DNA from: Metaphire vulgaris
Lineage: Eukaryota > Annelida > Clitellata > Crassiclitellata > Megascolecidae
DNA: 64,000 nt
NCBI GenBank assembly: GCA_018105865.1
Contig: CM030862.1
Coordinates: 13,646,374-13,710,373, forward strand
Direction: 5' to 3'
The position numbers were made by a program, and so were the translations under genes. Below the pieces are notes generated by a model that was not told the DNA's origin, did no database searches, and was given only the letters and a program-made list of their open reading frames with translations. Positions 20,944 to 34,800 of this stretch are shown here, in pieces (within the stretch, counting starts at the first letter, position 1; each line of letters begins with the position of its first letter).

Positions 20944-23900
20944 GAAAAACGACACTTATCATTCTCTACAGGTAGGCTATAGGACTATGGTTCACTTAAA
21001 AATTTCGCTCAGGTCATTCTTAGACTTCTTTATCTGCAGGCGAAGGGCATGGAGGGAGCCACAAACCAAATATTGGGTGGGCCAACATGGCCTGTTTGAA
21101 ATTGGACAATGCAAGGACTAGTGCTACAGTAGGCTATAGGCCTAGATATGCAAAAATTCAGAAGAGTGATGAAATGAATTAAAACCACATATTCTTGTGT
21201 CCCCCCCTCTTTGCTGTGTCAAACCGTACTAGAATTGTCAATATATTCTGTCTCATTTTTTTCTAGAATCGAAATGCCACGAAAAATTTTGAGCCATTTG
21301 GTGACACTATACAAAGTCTTTCAGAAATCTATTCTCTGTCAAATGTCTAAAAAAATCAATGAGAGATAAGATGGCCTTAAGAGAGCTGGTTTCTTGTATT
21401 ACAGGTTTTATAGACCACAAAAATATAAAACATTGTTTGAAATTGGACAATGCTAGTGCTACAGTAGGCTATAGATATGCAAATATTCAGAAGAGTGATT
21501 AAACGAATTAAAACCATGGAGGGAGCCACAAACCAAATATTGGGTGGGCCAACATGGCCAATATTTGAGAGTCAAGACAGCGCAGCGAGAAATTCTTGCC
21601 GTTACGATCAATCGATCATTGAAAAAACAGTTGCATGGTTATATATGCCTAAATATAATAATTTTGAATGGTCTTCCACCACTTCTGTGACATCTCAATT
21701 ATATATGGCAATATTATGCCAATATATTGGGGATTTGGGGTTATTAGTTCCACAAAACATTGTAATTTGCCAATTGAAATTGGGTGGGCCAGTAAGAAAC
21801 CCCCATGGTGAGGGGGCTTTTATTCACCTGGCCAGGTAACATCTCTATGTGTCAGTTTTCTTCACCAGCAATTTCTACTCTATTTAAAGAGTTGATTGAT
21901 TGACTTATTGATCAAGTAATGCAATCTGAGAGTCACAGTAAGAAACCTGCAGAGATCCCTTTATACCTGGAGTGCTTAAACATGTCTGCGTCTGAGTTTT
22001 CTTCATCTAGAAATAACAAAACGATGTCCTGTTTAAATAACTGATCCACAAAACAGCAAACGACGATCATGGAGCTCTGCTGTTGATCGACTAATTAGCA
22101 TCAGCTGCAAATAATAGTAATTATGATGAATAGGCCTAGAAGCAGAGTCCTGATGTTGCGGTGCGGATGTCCGAGATGTTACTTAAACAACGCAATTATT
22201 AAAAGACGCGCCGTTGACAGTCGAAGTCTATTGTAAAGCAGAAGTAACCTTGTGTTTGGAGGAGCAAACAGGGACCAGAATATGTCATTAAAATTTTACA
22301 TAAAATATGTGATTGAAAATAAGTTAAATAACTAAAGACGTCCAATCACTTGATGACATAAATTCAGCGCTAACAGGCCATGCCGATGGAGCCATCAGCA
22401 TGTTAGCAACTGAGACTTAATTTATTAACGTAATAAAGTGCAGTGCAACATTCAATCATAGGCCTAAATACTTCTCTACTTAATCGCTTTGTCTAGCGCT
22501 TATTCAGTGAACACAACGATTTTGGCATTGACAGGATTTTTATTTGAGTCTCTGAGATTTTTGTCAAATAGGGGGCCTATGTGACCGCCATTTTGTCTCG
22601 AATGCTGAAGAGTAAACAAAATTTGCCATCAAATTTTCCGTTTTTTTTTATTTCCTTTCAAGTTTGATAAGTTTGATATTCTGGGAGTGAACTACTTCTA
22701 AATATTGTCGAATTTGTGATATTTAAAACTCATAAAATTATTTATGAAACTGAGAACCTCCGAACCAATCCCATGCAAGAGAAGCAAAACAACTAATTAA
22801 CAAACAAATGAAGAGGATGGAAGCATTTGCAAGATAACAGCTGCTCATGTCCATCACTGACATGAGTATTAGTCAATAACAAGCAAGAAGCATATTTCAA
22901 CTGATTTAATCTTAGACTTCTATAGCGCCTATAATTCTATAATGCATAGAAGCGTCAGTCGATGGCACGCCGAATCTCAACCACTACTACTACGCAGGTC
23001 AAATGCAGGAAGTCCGAAGATCGGACAGTCAGATGACTGTGTCTCTGGCGGCGGATGAGGTAAATGGAAAAGACGGGGTTCTAATTGACGTTCTAACACT
23101 CGGCAGTGAATTTGCAGTTTGTGCACACGAGAAGGGAGACTGAGGCAATGAGTTCCAGATTCTGAGGGCGGCCACTGAGAAAGAACGAGTACCAAGAACT
23201 GTAGGAGAGAGAGAGAGAGAGTGTGTGTGTGTGTGTGTGTGTGAGCGAACTAGTGCAGATGACGATTTATAGTCGAGTATTTATTCTACAGTTTCTGCTG
23301 TTCTACGTGTTAGTAGTACTTCTTATAACCACTCGTCTATGGTTTGCAAGAGTCTACCGGAATCCAAAGACTTTGAATGAGATTAAGCAGCACCGTGTCT
23401 TGATTAAATTGATTTGTAAAAGATATTTCTGATGATTTTGAGGGAAACATGCTCTGCAGTGAAAACGCTAAGACTAGATTAATATGGTAATAAAGCAGCG
23501 AAAGTGCAGAAACGCTCAACGTAAACAGGACTTCGAAAGCTGAAAGTGCTGCGTCATTATGTGCTGTTTCAATACCTTCCAAAGTTCTCTGGCCAAACAG
23601 TATTCCGTCGCATGCAGTGTTCTTATCCGGTAGTAGGCCTAGGCCTAGGCCTAGTTGTGCTGGTGACGATTCATAAAATTGCATCAGTGTACCTTCCACA
23701 GGTTTCGTCTCTCCGATAATTTCGTCATCTTCTTCAAAGGTAGAGAGTGGAAGACTTCTCTGAATTTGCAACGTCTTAGAATCGATTTCTTCGCCAACAA
23801 TTTCAGGTGGAAAAGCATCTCGCTGCTTGCTTCCATCAGCTCCAGCAGCCTTTGTTTTGCTGGATAATGACTGTTCAGCAAAAGCCTGTGTTCTTTCCAA

Positions 23901-25802
23901 ATGGTGTCCTGATGCCAAATTCTTCTGGTAAAATCTCCAATTGTGTTTCCGTGTCTAGACAGTCGTCGTGTTCTAACTCCGTGGCTTCTTGCTTTGGATG
24001 ATCTGACGGCAAAGATCCGCGTCCGTTGGTCGTCCTCTGTCCAGACGCCGGACGTCGTGTCCTGACCCTGCGACGACCAATCCACTTCCGTCTGTTGTGG
24101 ATGTTGCTACGGTGACTACTTGGTCGTGTTCAGGACCCGAGTCTAAACATTTGCAAACTGATTGATCGCTGATGGGTTGTCTTTCTTTCGGGTCTGATTC
24201 TCGTGAGAGAGCATTGAGCTGCGGTTGTTCTGAAGGAGATTTCAAAGGCTTCACTTCGTCGTTCACAGACGGTCTTTCTTCTTCCGAATTATCCGCAGAT
24301 TCCTCCTCTGAAACAGAGGAGTCATTTTGTCTGCCACACTCGCGGTTAGATTCTGTGATGATGTGGCAGTCTTTGTTTATAAATTCTGGAGCTCCGTTTG
24401 GAAGAAACAGCTCATGAAGAGGACCTGAATACAATTCGATGGAAGGCCATGGTTTTCCACCTCCTCCTCCTCCTCCTCCTCCTCCTCTATGTCCTGATTC
24501 CGTGTCTTCTTGTAGAACTGCACCGCCCTGTGCCAGCAAATCCAAATCTCTGCAGGGATGTTCTGTTGCAGCTCCTCTTCCTCCCAAAACTAACCTCGGT
24601 TCCTTCAAAGGAAACTCGTGTTGAGGCAAAGACTCAAAATATTTGTAGTGAAGTAATGCTGGGTCTGTTTGTCTCTCATCTGTGACTGCGTCCTCTAAGA
24701 GAAATTCGCGCGGTGACTCTGCAGATCCTAGAGACATGACGTAGACCGATTCTGTGACTGCTTCTGACTGTCCTTCTTTGGCTGATGGGTCTGTCGATAG
24801 ACTGTTATTACTTTGAGACAAGTATTCTGAAGACTTGCATGCCAAAGGTATTTCGTCCCTGGATATTTTGGCAGAGAATCCTGAGAAGTATTCTTGAAAT
24901 TTGGATCAAATTCCAAATTTATGGTTACCTTTACTTCGTTATCTCTTTGAGAAATAACTAATTTAAAGAAAGAAGACTTGAAGGTAAATTTATGCACCAT
25001 AATTTTAGAATTGACTTATACATGAAAAACATGGAACATTTGATAGATAAGGCGTCTCTTGAATAGTGACCATTATTAAATAATATTTAACCTTTATCTG
25101 CTGTAAGTTACAAATATTTCATATCTGCCTCGAGTTCAAAATTCTTGAAATGATAAAGAAGTCACGTGATATTGCTTTGCCAGAAAAACCGTCATTCAGA
25201 CTGCAGTGAAGGCACGACAGTCAATGTTCTCACCTGGACAGGTGATGACTTCAGTAATTGAAGGTCGTTCGTGAACAGAAGATTCGATGCTGCTTTCGAT
25301 GTCATCAGTCGTCTTTGCGGGATTCTTCGAAAACAAAATGAAAATCTCTGGCGGGACTTCAATAGTAACAACTGCGCGTCTGCTCAAAATAACTGAAAGT
25401 CAAAGGAGACTCCCGTTGTAATGTAATGTGACATTTGTATAGCGCCTCTTCTATTTATACTCAGAGGCGCTCCTAGCATTGGGAGTCGCAGGGTAAAGTA
25501 GTGAGACTTTAGCTTGGCTAATAGTAGATGAGATCTACCGTCAACGGTATAAATATTTTTTCAAAAGTGGAACATTAACTCCTCATTGACAAAATATCTC
25601 TCATTTTTACTTTCGCTTTTCAGACTTTTCAGAGAAATATTTTGGATATTGGCGCAACCACAAGGGAACGGGGTCTGGCCCCCATAATCTGATGCCTCAT
25701 CAGCCAATCATATGAACGACGCAAAACTGGGTTAATAATTAATTCTCTGCGGACAATGTGTATTAACATCGAACGAACCAAATATGCAAGATAGTAGTGG
25801 CG

Positions 25803-25861
<59 letters not shown>

Positions 25862-28800
25862 GGTGCATTTATCGTCTTCATCAGAAGCTTTTCTTCCTTC
25901 ACTCGACAAAAGAAGTCCCGCCTAAATATCGACAGCGACAAATCACAGAACCTGAAACACCACTAGACAGTGGACAACACAGCGGTCAGCAGCGCACTAA
26001 AGTAATGATTAACTGTACATCTTTCTCATCTAATAAGGGTTTTCAGATGATTTATTCAGCAGCTACAGTATTTAGAAAATTCTGTGCAAGTGGCACATAT
26101 AAACAATTCATTGTCGAGTAATGCGTTGACGTGGATCAACATTGCTATCTGCCAACTCATTAGTACGTCAATAGCTATTTACACGTAGAAGACATTTCCA
26201 CCGGCGTTGTTTTGTCCGATGCCCAGTTCTCTTCCTTCTGCGATTGGGACGTGGATGACAACTAATGCCTAGCATTATTATTAGGCGTCTGATTTCAGCT
26301 GACACGTGATCTTCAAAAACAGACTGAAAAGCCATCTGTTTAGGGAGTCATAGCCCCTGTAAAGCGCCCTTGTTTTTGGTTATGCTATGTTTACGGCGCT
26401 GTATAAATAGTCCAGTATACAATACAATTTTCATTCACAATATACTTTCTCATCCGTAATTAACCAATACAATCCAGCTCAACATGATCAGTGGCGTAGC
26501 CAGGATTCCAGAATAAGGGTGGGGGAGGGGCGCTTCCACATTTTCCGGCTCAAATGTCTTGATGAGCAAAAAAATGTCGTCCTCCCAAACGTCTTTAAAG
26601 TCTGCTGCGGTTTCATCGATCTAATAGACTACACCTAACACTCTCCCCCAGCTACTCACCAATTTTGGACGAATCTCACAACTGGTCCCTATCCGAATAT
26701 GGGGAGGGGCTGGACCCCGTGCCCCTCTCGTGGCTACGCCAATGAACATGATCCTAGACTCGCCTTTCTCAGCTGAGTTTCTTTGTAGGCGTCATCTGGT
26801 GAGAGACTGTGTCGAACTGCTTTTCCATCATCAGCTGACGCAAGGTCTCGACCAGAACCCATCTCAGCCTTAAGAGGATCGACGCCTTTTAACATAAAAC
26901 AAAACAATTATTCTAAATGCAAAGTCAAAATGGATCACTCACAGAAACACCACGCTGCTTTTTCGTTCCACGATGCGATATTTTCCTGCAGTTAGTGTCT
27001 ATAATCTCTTCAATAATAATAATAATAATTAATTATAATGTGATTTTAAGTGGTTTAGGGGCTAGGTAAGCCTGTGTGAAAACCACTGATGTAACCATCT
27101 GCATTCAGTAACCTAGTCTATCGAGATAGCCTTTGAATCCGTTCAGCGAATGACTTCCCACAGGCGAGCGCCAACCTGCATCTAGACAGCTTTTGGCGAC
27201 GGCTTTTTCTTCGGCATCTGTGACGTCAGCGACGTTGATCATGCAACTGGCGATGACGTCATCCATTCCGAGGTCACGCAAAGCCTTTTCGAGGCTGTTT
27301 CCGTTGGCCTTGCTGCCGTTTTCATCCATCCATTGTTGAAGAACAGCAAGCGCCCTGTCCATTGGATCGTCATAATCAGACTGAATTCCGAGGACGTCTG
27401 CTCGGGGAATTCCCAGACGCTCGGCCACCTGTTCCCAGTTGTCTCCGATCAACTCCGCTACGTCCGTCAATCGCAGCTCGGCCTTCAGTAATTCTGTTTC
27501 GTCTAAAGACAATCAAAATACGACAACACTTTCTCGTCATTAGAATTGACTTTCTGCCAACATGTAGAGACATCTGCGTAAGAAATTTCGAATTTAAAAA
27601 GCTCAACAGCTATCAGTTATTCTTAAGACATTATTCTGTTCAAATTCAAACCTAAATTGGTTCAAATGGATTTCTAGTCTTACGTGGGTCGATGTACAGA
27701 AGCAATTATGCTAAACAATTTCTTTCACCTTTAACCAGGAGGCTCTCATGTGGCTACACTTATTGCCACTGCTGCTTTTTATTTAACTTTTCTCAGTATT
27801 TTATTGTAGACATTTAGCGTAGAGACTAAATGCATTCTCTCTTTCATAATCATTGGCAATTCCTGTATCCATTCAAAATAGACGAAATGCACTTTGCTTC
27901 ACTCCAGGTCGTATACATAGGCGTCCATCTAATGATCTAAACTCTTACCACCCTTAACGTTGGCATTGTCTGCTTGGAAAACCGGAGTGAATCGAATCTT
28001 CTCCGAGCTTTTTCCGTCGTCGAACGCGGGAAGAGTGACTTTGAGGGTGATGATTTCCGACAGCGGCGGCGGCGGCGGCGGCGGCAGAGGCGGCTGGGGG
28101 TCCTAGTTGCGGCGGGATCTCTCGTGAAGATGACGAGGGCGCTGGGTTCTGCTTCGGCGTCTACGATGCTCACGGCCAGAGGAAGACGATTCTCCCGGAA
28201 TGCGTGGAAATTCAGATGGAGGTGATCGTCTGGAGCTGTGTTCAACGGGAGGAGGTTACCTTCCAGGTGAATGTACACCGCAGTTCCGTCCAAAACCTCA
28301 AGTTAAAAGAGTCGGTCTTTTAAAACGACACGCTCTCAATGACAGCGTTTCTATATAATTATAATTATAATTAGCTCATAAATGTCACTAACATTAATGG
28401 CTTCATGCGATCAAGAAAAATATACAGAATGTCTTATGATCAGAAATAGGCAAATGTCAATTCAAACAAAATGATTTCTAAGAAGCTAATTTACAGACAG
28501 AAAATTTGATCTTTAGAAAAAGGAAAACTAAGATGTTCTCCAGTTTTATTAGCACTTAAATTAGGCCACAACACGATTTAATATGAAAAGCAAATGTTTT
28601 ATCAAAATATATAAAAAAATTAATTTATATGTCCCTTATATAGTAGTTACCAATACGCCCTCTGTAGAATGAATTTGAAGTTCCGTCGAAGGCACAAATC
28701 AAGTGATAACCAAATCGACCAATTATAGGTTGGCACCGTCAGTGGCGGCTCTAGGATTTAGCAAGTGGGGGGCCGTTGGGGTGGCAACTTCTAATCATGG

Positions 28801-31800
28801 GGGCCAACCACTTGTTGTTTAATGTATGTAGCATTAAGTATAGGGTCCCAACAACTGGGGGCATTGGGGGGCAGGCACTCAATAGGGGGCACAGGCTCCC
28901 CTCCTGCCCCCCGGTGGAGCCGCCAATGGGCACCGTGGCTTCTAACCTACCTCTGCATCTTCGCTTCTTGCTACTTCGATGAAGTGTTCCTGTCTTTCTA
29001 AAGTCTTGTCAACTTTGTCATCCGTCATGCAGAAGATTCTCAGCTGACCCTCGGACTCGCTCAGTCGCTTGGCAAAAATGACAAACCTTGAAAAATAAGG
29101 GACTGGAATCGTCATCGAATACAACTTCTGCACATCTGACAAGTCGACTTTCGGCGAAGACAACAACCAATATCTGGTTAGAATAAACAGGTCCTCTTTT
29201 CATTCTGATACGCATATTTACTAAACATCGCTACAATTAGAAATTTAATTACTCGAGCTCATAGACCTATAGAATGTGTGGTACAGTGGTACGAACAGTC
29301 CAGTGGTTATTAAACTGGCCTTCTAGTCGTGAGGTTCAGAGTTCACATCCAAATCATGGCAGTAAAACGCAAACAATGACCGTGAACGTACTTTCCAGAG
29401 ACGGAAGTCGTGAAAGAGACAAGATCTCCGGCAACTGTAAGCGGCGTCAAATCGCTGATATCTTCCCAAAGTGCTTGAGCTGTTCCGTCTACGGCACATA
29501 TTGAAAACACAGTGATATTATAAGAATTCCTAAACTAAATTATTTAACTAATATTTTGGATATCTATCAGATATCTGACTGCTTTAAAGGTTTGAAAATC
29601 TATAAAATGTATAGCCACCATTATTATATTTTGCAATATAGACACATTAATAGGGTGGAAAGTGACGGATTTTTCTACTCCACTGACATCACTGCAAGGT
29701 GTTTGAAGGTTCTAAATAGAAATTTGGGTGAAATATCGACATGAAGTTTTCGGTCGCCTGAAAATTTTCATGGACTATAGTCCAGGGTGTTTTTCATAGT
29801 CCAGGTGTTTTTCGAACTTTGAGCGAAAATTTGTGGTGTCGTAGAGATTTCATATTTGCACCGATTGAAGCCCCGTCGATGTCTACAAGGAATCTGGACC
29901 CGCATTTTGGATATCTATCAGATATCTGACTGCTTTAAAGGTTTGAAAATCTATCAAATGTATAGCCACCATTATTATATTTTGCAATATAGACACATTA
30001 ATAGGGTGGAAAGTGACGGATTTTTCTACTCCACTGACATCACTGCAAGGTGTTTGAAGGTTCTAAATAGAAATTTGGGTGAAATAACGACATGAATTTT
30101 TGGGTCGCCCGAAAATTTTTCATGGACTATAGTCAGTGGCGTAACCAGACTCAAAATGTAACCCGGGCAGCTGACCAAGGGGCTGTCCGTAAATTACGCA
30201 AACAATTTTTGGCGAATTTTGACCCCCCCTTGTCAACACCTGCCAAACTTTTCAACCCCCCCCCATTTTTCGTAATTTATGGATAGTCCCACCTCAACAA
30301 TTTTTTTATAAAATTAACATGGGGAACTTAACAGTAGGCATCAATCGGTCAGTTAACTTGGAGAAAGTTCAAGTTTCACATATGCAGGTCATAGAAGGAC
30401 TACAAAGCGACATAAAACATAGTTAAAATAAACTTTGGAATTGTCAAAATCAAATAACGATTAGTGTACAAGTATAACCAATTAAGCATCCAGTTATATT
30501 TAATTATAAATGACTATGAGCTAGTGATCATTGATTAATCATAATATTAATAAATAAAGATGACTTTAACTAATTGCAATAAACGAAACTACCCTGAAGT
30601 CAAAGCAATACGAAAAATCAGGTCTTTTAAAAATCAGACTAAACGCGAGATTGTGAGTAAAACAATAAATTCATTCTTGCGAACTTGTAATAAACCGTAT
30701 AAACCTCCACTTGTAAAGCACAACCGATTGCTCCGATGGCATTGGAGTCTACATTATACGCCCTTGATTTTGGCCTCTAGCTGCTATGTTACGGCGCTAT
30801 ATAAATTGTCATGAACAATAACAATAAAGGAATTTTAGCAGGGAAACAGGTCAAGAAGGTCAAATCCCAAAGCAGCTGCCATTTTGCTTCTGAGTATTCC
30901 GAACAGAACACATTCGTAGCACGCACAGGTCAAAGAGGCTTCAGATGCCTCTGCTTCAGCTATCTGCTGTCCCTGCAATCACTGCCTATCAGTCACCAAC
31001 TCATGTATTTCCGTACCCCCAATTATCGCCTTAGATAGAGTTTCAGAGTCCAATTGAGTAGAGGAAGATGCAGAGGGAAGAAATCGTCCATTTGGACAGA
31101 CGAGATTACCACCGTAACTGAAATTCGATATAGGCCTATCACGTAGATACATAGACCAGCCAAGCACAATGGGTGCAGTAATTACTACACTTCTAGCTGA
31201 TGCATGTGAAACGCATTTCGAAGAGACTGCAGTTGACTATTGACATAATATTGCAATGACGTGAATGGCAGTGCAAAATTAAGCAAAACCAAAAATTAAA
31301 GGCATAATTTTTAATTTAGTCAACCCGGAATTCCCGGAATTTTTTCAACCCGGGCAGAAAAGCAAAGTAACCCGGGCATTGCCCGTAATTGCCCGGGCGT
31401 GGCTACGCCACTGACTATAGTCCAGGGTTTTTTTTCGAACTTTGAGCGAAAACTTGTGGTGTCGTAGAGATTTCATATTTGCACCGATTGAAGCCCCATA
31501 CACATTAATAGGGTGGAAAGTGACGGATTTTTCTAGTCCTCTGACATCAGTGGGAGGGTTCTTTTGTATATCTATCAGATATCTGACTGCTTTAAAGGTT
31601 GGAAAATCTATCAAATGTATAGCCACCATTATTATATTTTGCAATATATACACATTAATAGGGTCTACAAGGAATCTGGACCCGCATTTTGGATATCTAC
31701 ACAGAGAAAAATTTGTGTAACGTTACGATGAATTTAAGTGTAAATGTTACCTTAGTCGAGTAACCTACGTGTAACGTTACACCAGGTTACACTGAAGTGT

Positions 31801-34800
31801 ATACTGAGAAAATTTTGTGTAACGTTACGATTAATTTAAGTGTAGATGTTACCCTAGTCGAGTAACCTATAGTGTGGCGAAATCAGAAAATAGCAGTGAA
31901 AAGAATTAATAATCAATAATAAATAAGCCTGAGGTCCTATATAAATAATACATAGATGATAATTACCCAAATTAGAGAAACAAAGTAACAAGTATTCTGT
32001 ATATGGCGAGGAGCAATATTAGGATAGTGAGTTTAGCACACCTTTCTATCGCCGCTTTAGAACTCCTAAATAGCGGTACAGATTTTGCAGGCAACGCAAT
32101 ATTAATATATTAAATATAACCCTACTTTTGCTTTCTGTGTAAACTTACTCTTTGCTTTGTTGTGTTGCTTTGTACTTTTGTATATTGTATGTATCCACTA
32201 TTTCACTTTAAAACAATTTGGGGAAAACTTAAATCAAGTTTTCTGAATTTACACCAAGGCATGGTGTCAACTTTACACAATGTTAATGTAACCCTACTCC
32301 TGGTAAATTTACTCCAAAATTTGGGGTTAACTTACACCAAGTTTTCCTGAGGTTACACCAAAGCATGGTGTCAACTTTACACCTGAGCGTTTTGAGTACA
32401 CTATCGCTTGGTGTAAAGTTACACCAAGCGATGGTCAGCTGAATTACCACCAAGTCTTGGTGTAACGTTACACAACTTTTTTCTCTGTGTATCAGATATC
32501 TGACTGCTTTAAAGGTTTGAAAATCTATCAAATGTATAGCCACCATTATTATATTTTGCAATATATACACATTAATAGGGTGGAAAGTGACGGATTTTTC
32601 TAGTCCTCTGACATCAGTGGGAGGGTTCTTTTGTATATCTATCAGATATCTGACTGCTTTAAAGGTTGGAAAATCTATCAAATGTATAGCCACCATTATT
32701 ATATTTTGCAATATAGACACATTAATAGGGTGGAAAGTGACGGATTTTTCTACTCCACTGACATCACTGCAAGGTGTTTGAAGGTTCTAAATAGAAATTT
32801 GGGTGAAATATCGACATGAATTTTTCGGTCGCCCGAATATTTTTCATGTCCAGGGTGTTTTTTCGAAATTTGAGCGAAAATTTGTGGTGTCGTAGAGATT
32901 TCATATTTGCACCGATTGAAGCCCCGTCGATGTCTACAAGGAATCTGGGCCCGCATTTTGGATATCTATCAGATCTCTGACTGCTTTAAAGGTTTGAAAA
33001 TCTATCAAATGTATAGCCACCATTATTATATTTTGCAATATAGACACATTAATAGGGTGGAAAGTGACGGATTTTTCTACTCCACTGACATCACTGCAAG
33101 GTGTTTGAATGCTTTAAATAGAAATTTGGGTGAAATATCGACATGAATTTTTCGGTCGCCCGAAAATTTTTCATGGACTATAGTCCAGGATTTTTTTTCG
33201 AAATTTGAGCGAAAATTTGTGGTGTCGTAGAGACTTCATATTTGCACCGATTGAAGCCCCGTCGATGTCTACAAGGAATCTGGGCCCGCATTTTGGATAT
33301 CTATCAGATATCTGACTGCTTTAAAGGTTGGAAAATCTATCAAATGTATAGCCACCATTATTATATTTTGCAATATATACACATTAATAGGGTGGAAAGT
33401 GACGGATTTTTCTAGTCCTCTGACATCAGTGGGAGGGTTCTTTTGTATATCTATCAGATATCTGACTGCTTTAAAGGTTTGAAAATCTATCAAATGTATA
33501 GCCACCATTATTATATTTTGCAATATATACACATTAATAGGGTGGAAAGTGACGGATTTTTCTACTCCACTGACATCACTGCAAGGTGTTTGAATGTTTT
33601 AAATAGAAATTTGGGTGAAATATCGACATGAATTTTTCGGTCGCCCGAAAATTTTTCATGGACTATAGTCCAGGATTTTTTTTCGAAATTTGAGCGAAAA
33701 TTTGTGGTGTCGTAGAGATTTCATATTTGCACCGATTGAAGCCCCGTCGATGTCTACAAGGAATCTGGGCCCGCATTTTGGATATCTATCAGATATCTGA
33801 CTGCTTTAAAGGTTGGAAAATCTATCAAATGTATAGCCACCATTATTATATTTTGCAATATAGACACATTAATAGGGTGGAAAGTGACGGATTTTTCTAC
33901 TCCACTGACATCACTGCAAGGTGTTTGAAGGTTCTAAATAGAAATTTGGGTGAAATAACGACATGAATTTTTGGGTCGCCCGAAAATTTTTCATGGACTA
34001 TATATAGTCCAGGGTGTTTTTTCGAACTTTGAGCGAAAATTTGTGGAGTCGTAGAGATTTCATATTTGCACCGATTGAAGCCCCGTCGATGTCTACAAAG
34101 AATCTGGACCCGCATTTTGGATATCTATCAGATATCTGACTGCTTTAAAGGTTTGAAAATCTATCAAATGTATAGCCACCATTATTATATTTTGCAATAT
34201 AGACACATTAATAGGGTGGAAAGTGACGGATTTTTCTACTCCACTGACATCACTGCAAGGTGTTTGAAGGTTCTAAATAGAAATTTGGGTGAAATATCGA
34301 CATGAAGTTTTCGGTCGCCCGAAAATTTTTCATGGACTATAGTCCAGGGTGTTTTTCATAGTCCAGGGTGTTTTTTCGAACTTTGAGCGAAAATTTGTGG
34401 TGTCGTAGAGATTTCATATTTGCACCGATTGAAGCCCCGTCGATGTCTACAAGGAATCTGGACCCGCATTTTGGATATCTATCAGATATCTGACTGCTTT
34501 AAAGGTTTGAAAATCTATCAAATGTATAGCCACCATTATTATATTTTGCAATATAGACACATTAATAGGGTGGAAAGTGACGGATTTTTCTAGTCCTCTG
34601 ACATCAGTGGGAGGGTTCTTTTGGATATCTATCAGATATCTGACTGCTTTAAAGGTTTGAAAATCTATCAAATGTATAGCCACCATTATTATATTTTGCA
34701 ATATAGACACATTAATAGGGTGGAAAGTGACGGATTTTTCTACTCCACTGACATCACTGCAAGGTGTTTGAAGGCTCTAAATAGAAATTTGGGTGAAATA

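Noticed and set aside
23973..24845. Independent 290-codon minus-strand gene
   Set aside because: Its frame continues upstream to an acceptor at 24880 that matches the phase of the preceding ankyrin exon, so it is part of the ankyrin C-terminal exon.
29280..29368. Functional tRNA gene
   Set aside because: A-box-like and B-box-like motifs are present, but the acceptor and anticodon stems do not pair well; at most a SINE head.
30560..30814. 84-codon plus-strand ORF
   Set aside because: Lies inside the 1,280-bp hAT-like element, has no domain resemblance and overlaps a retroposon tail.
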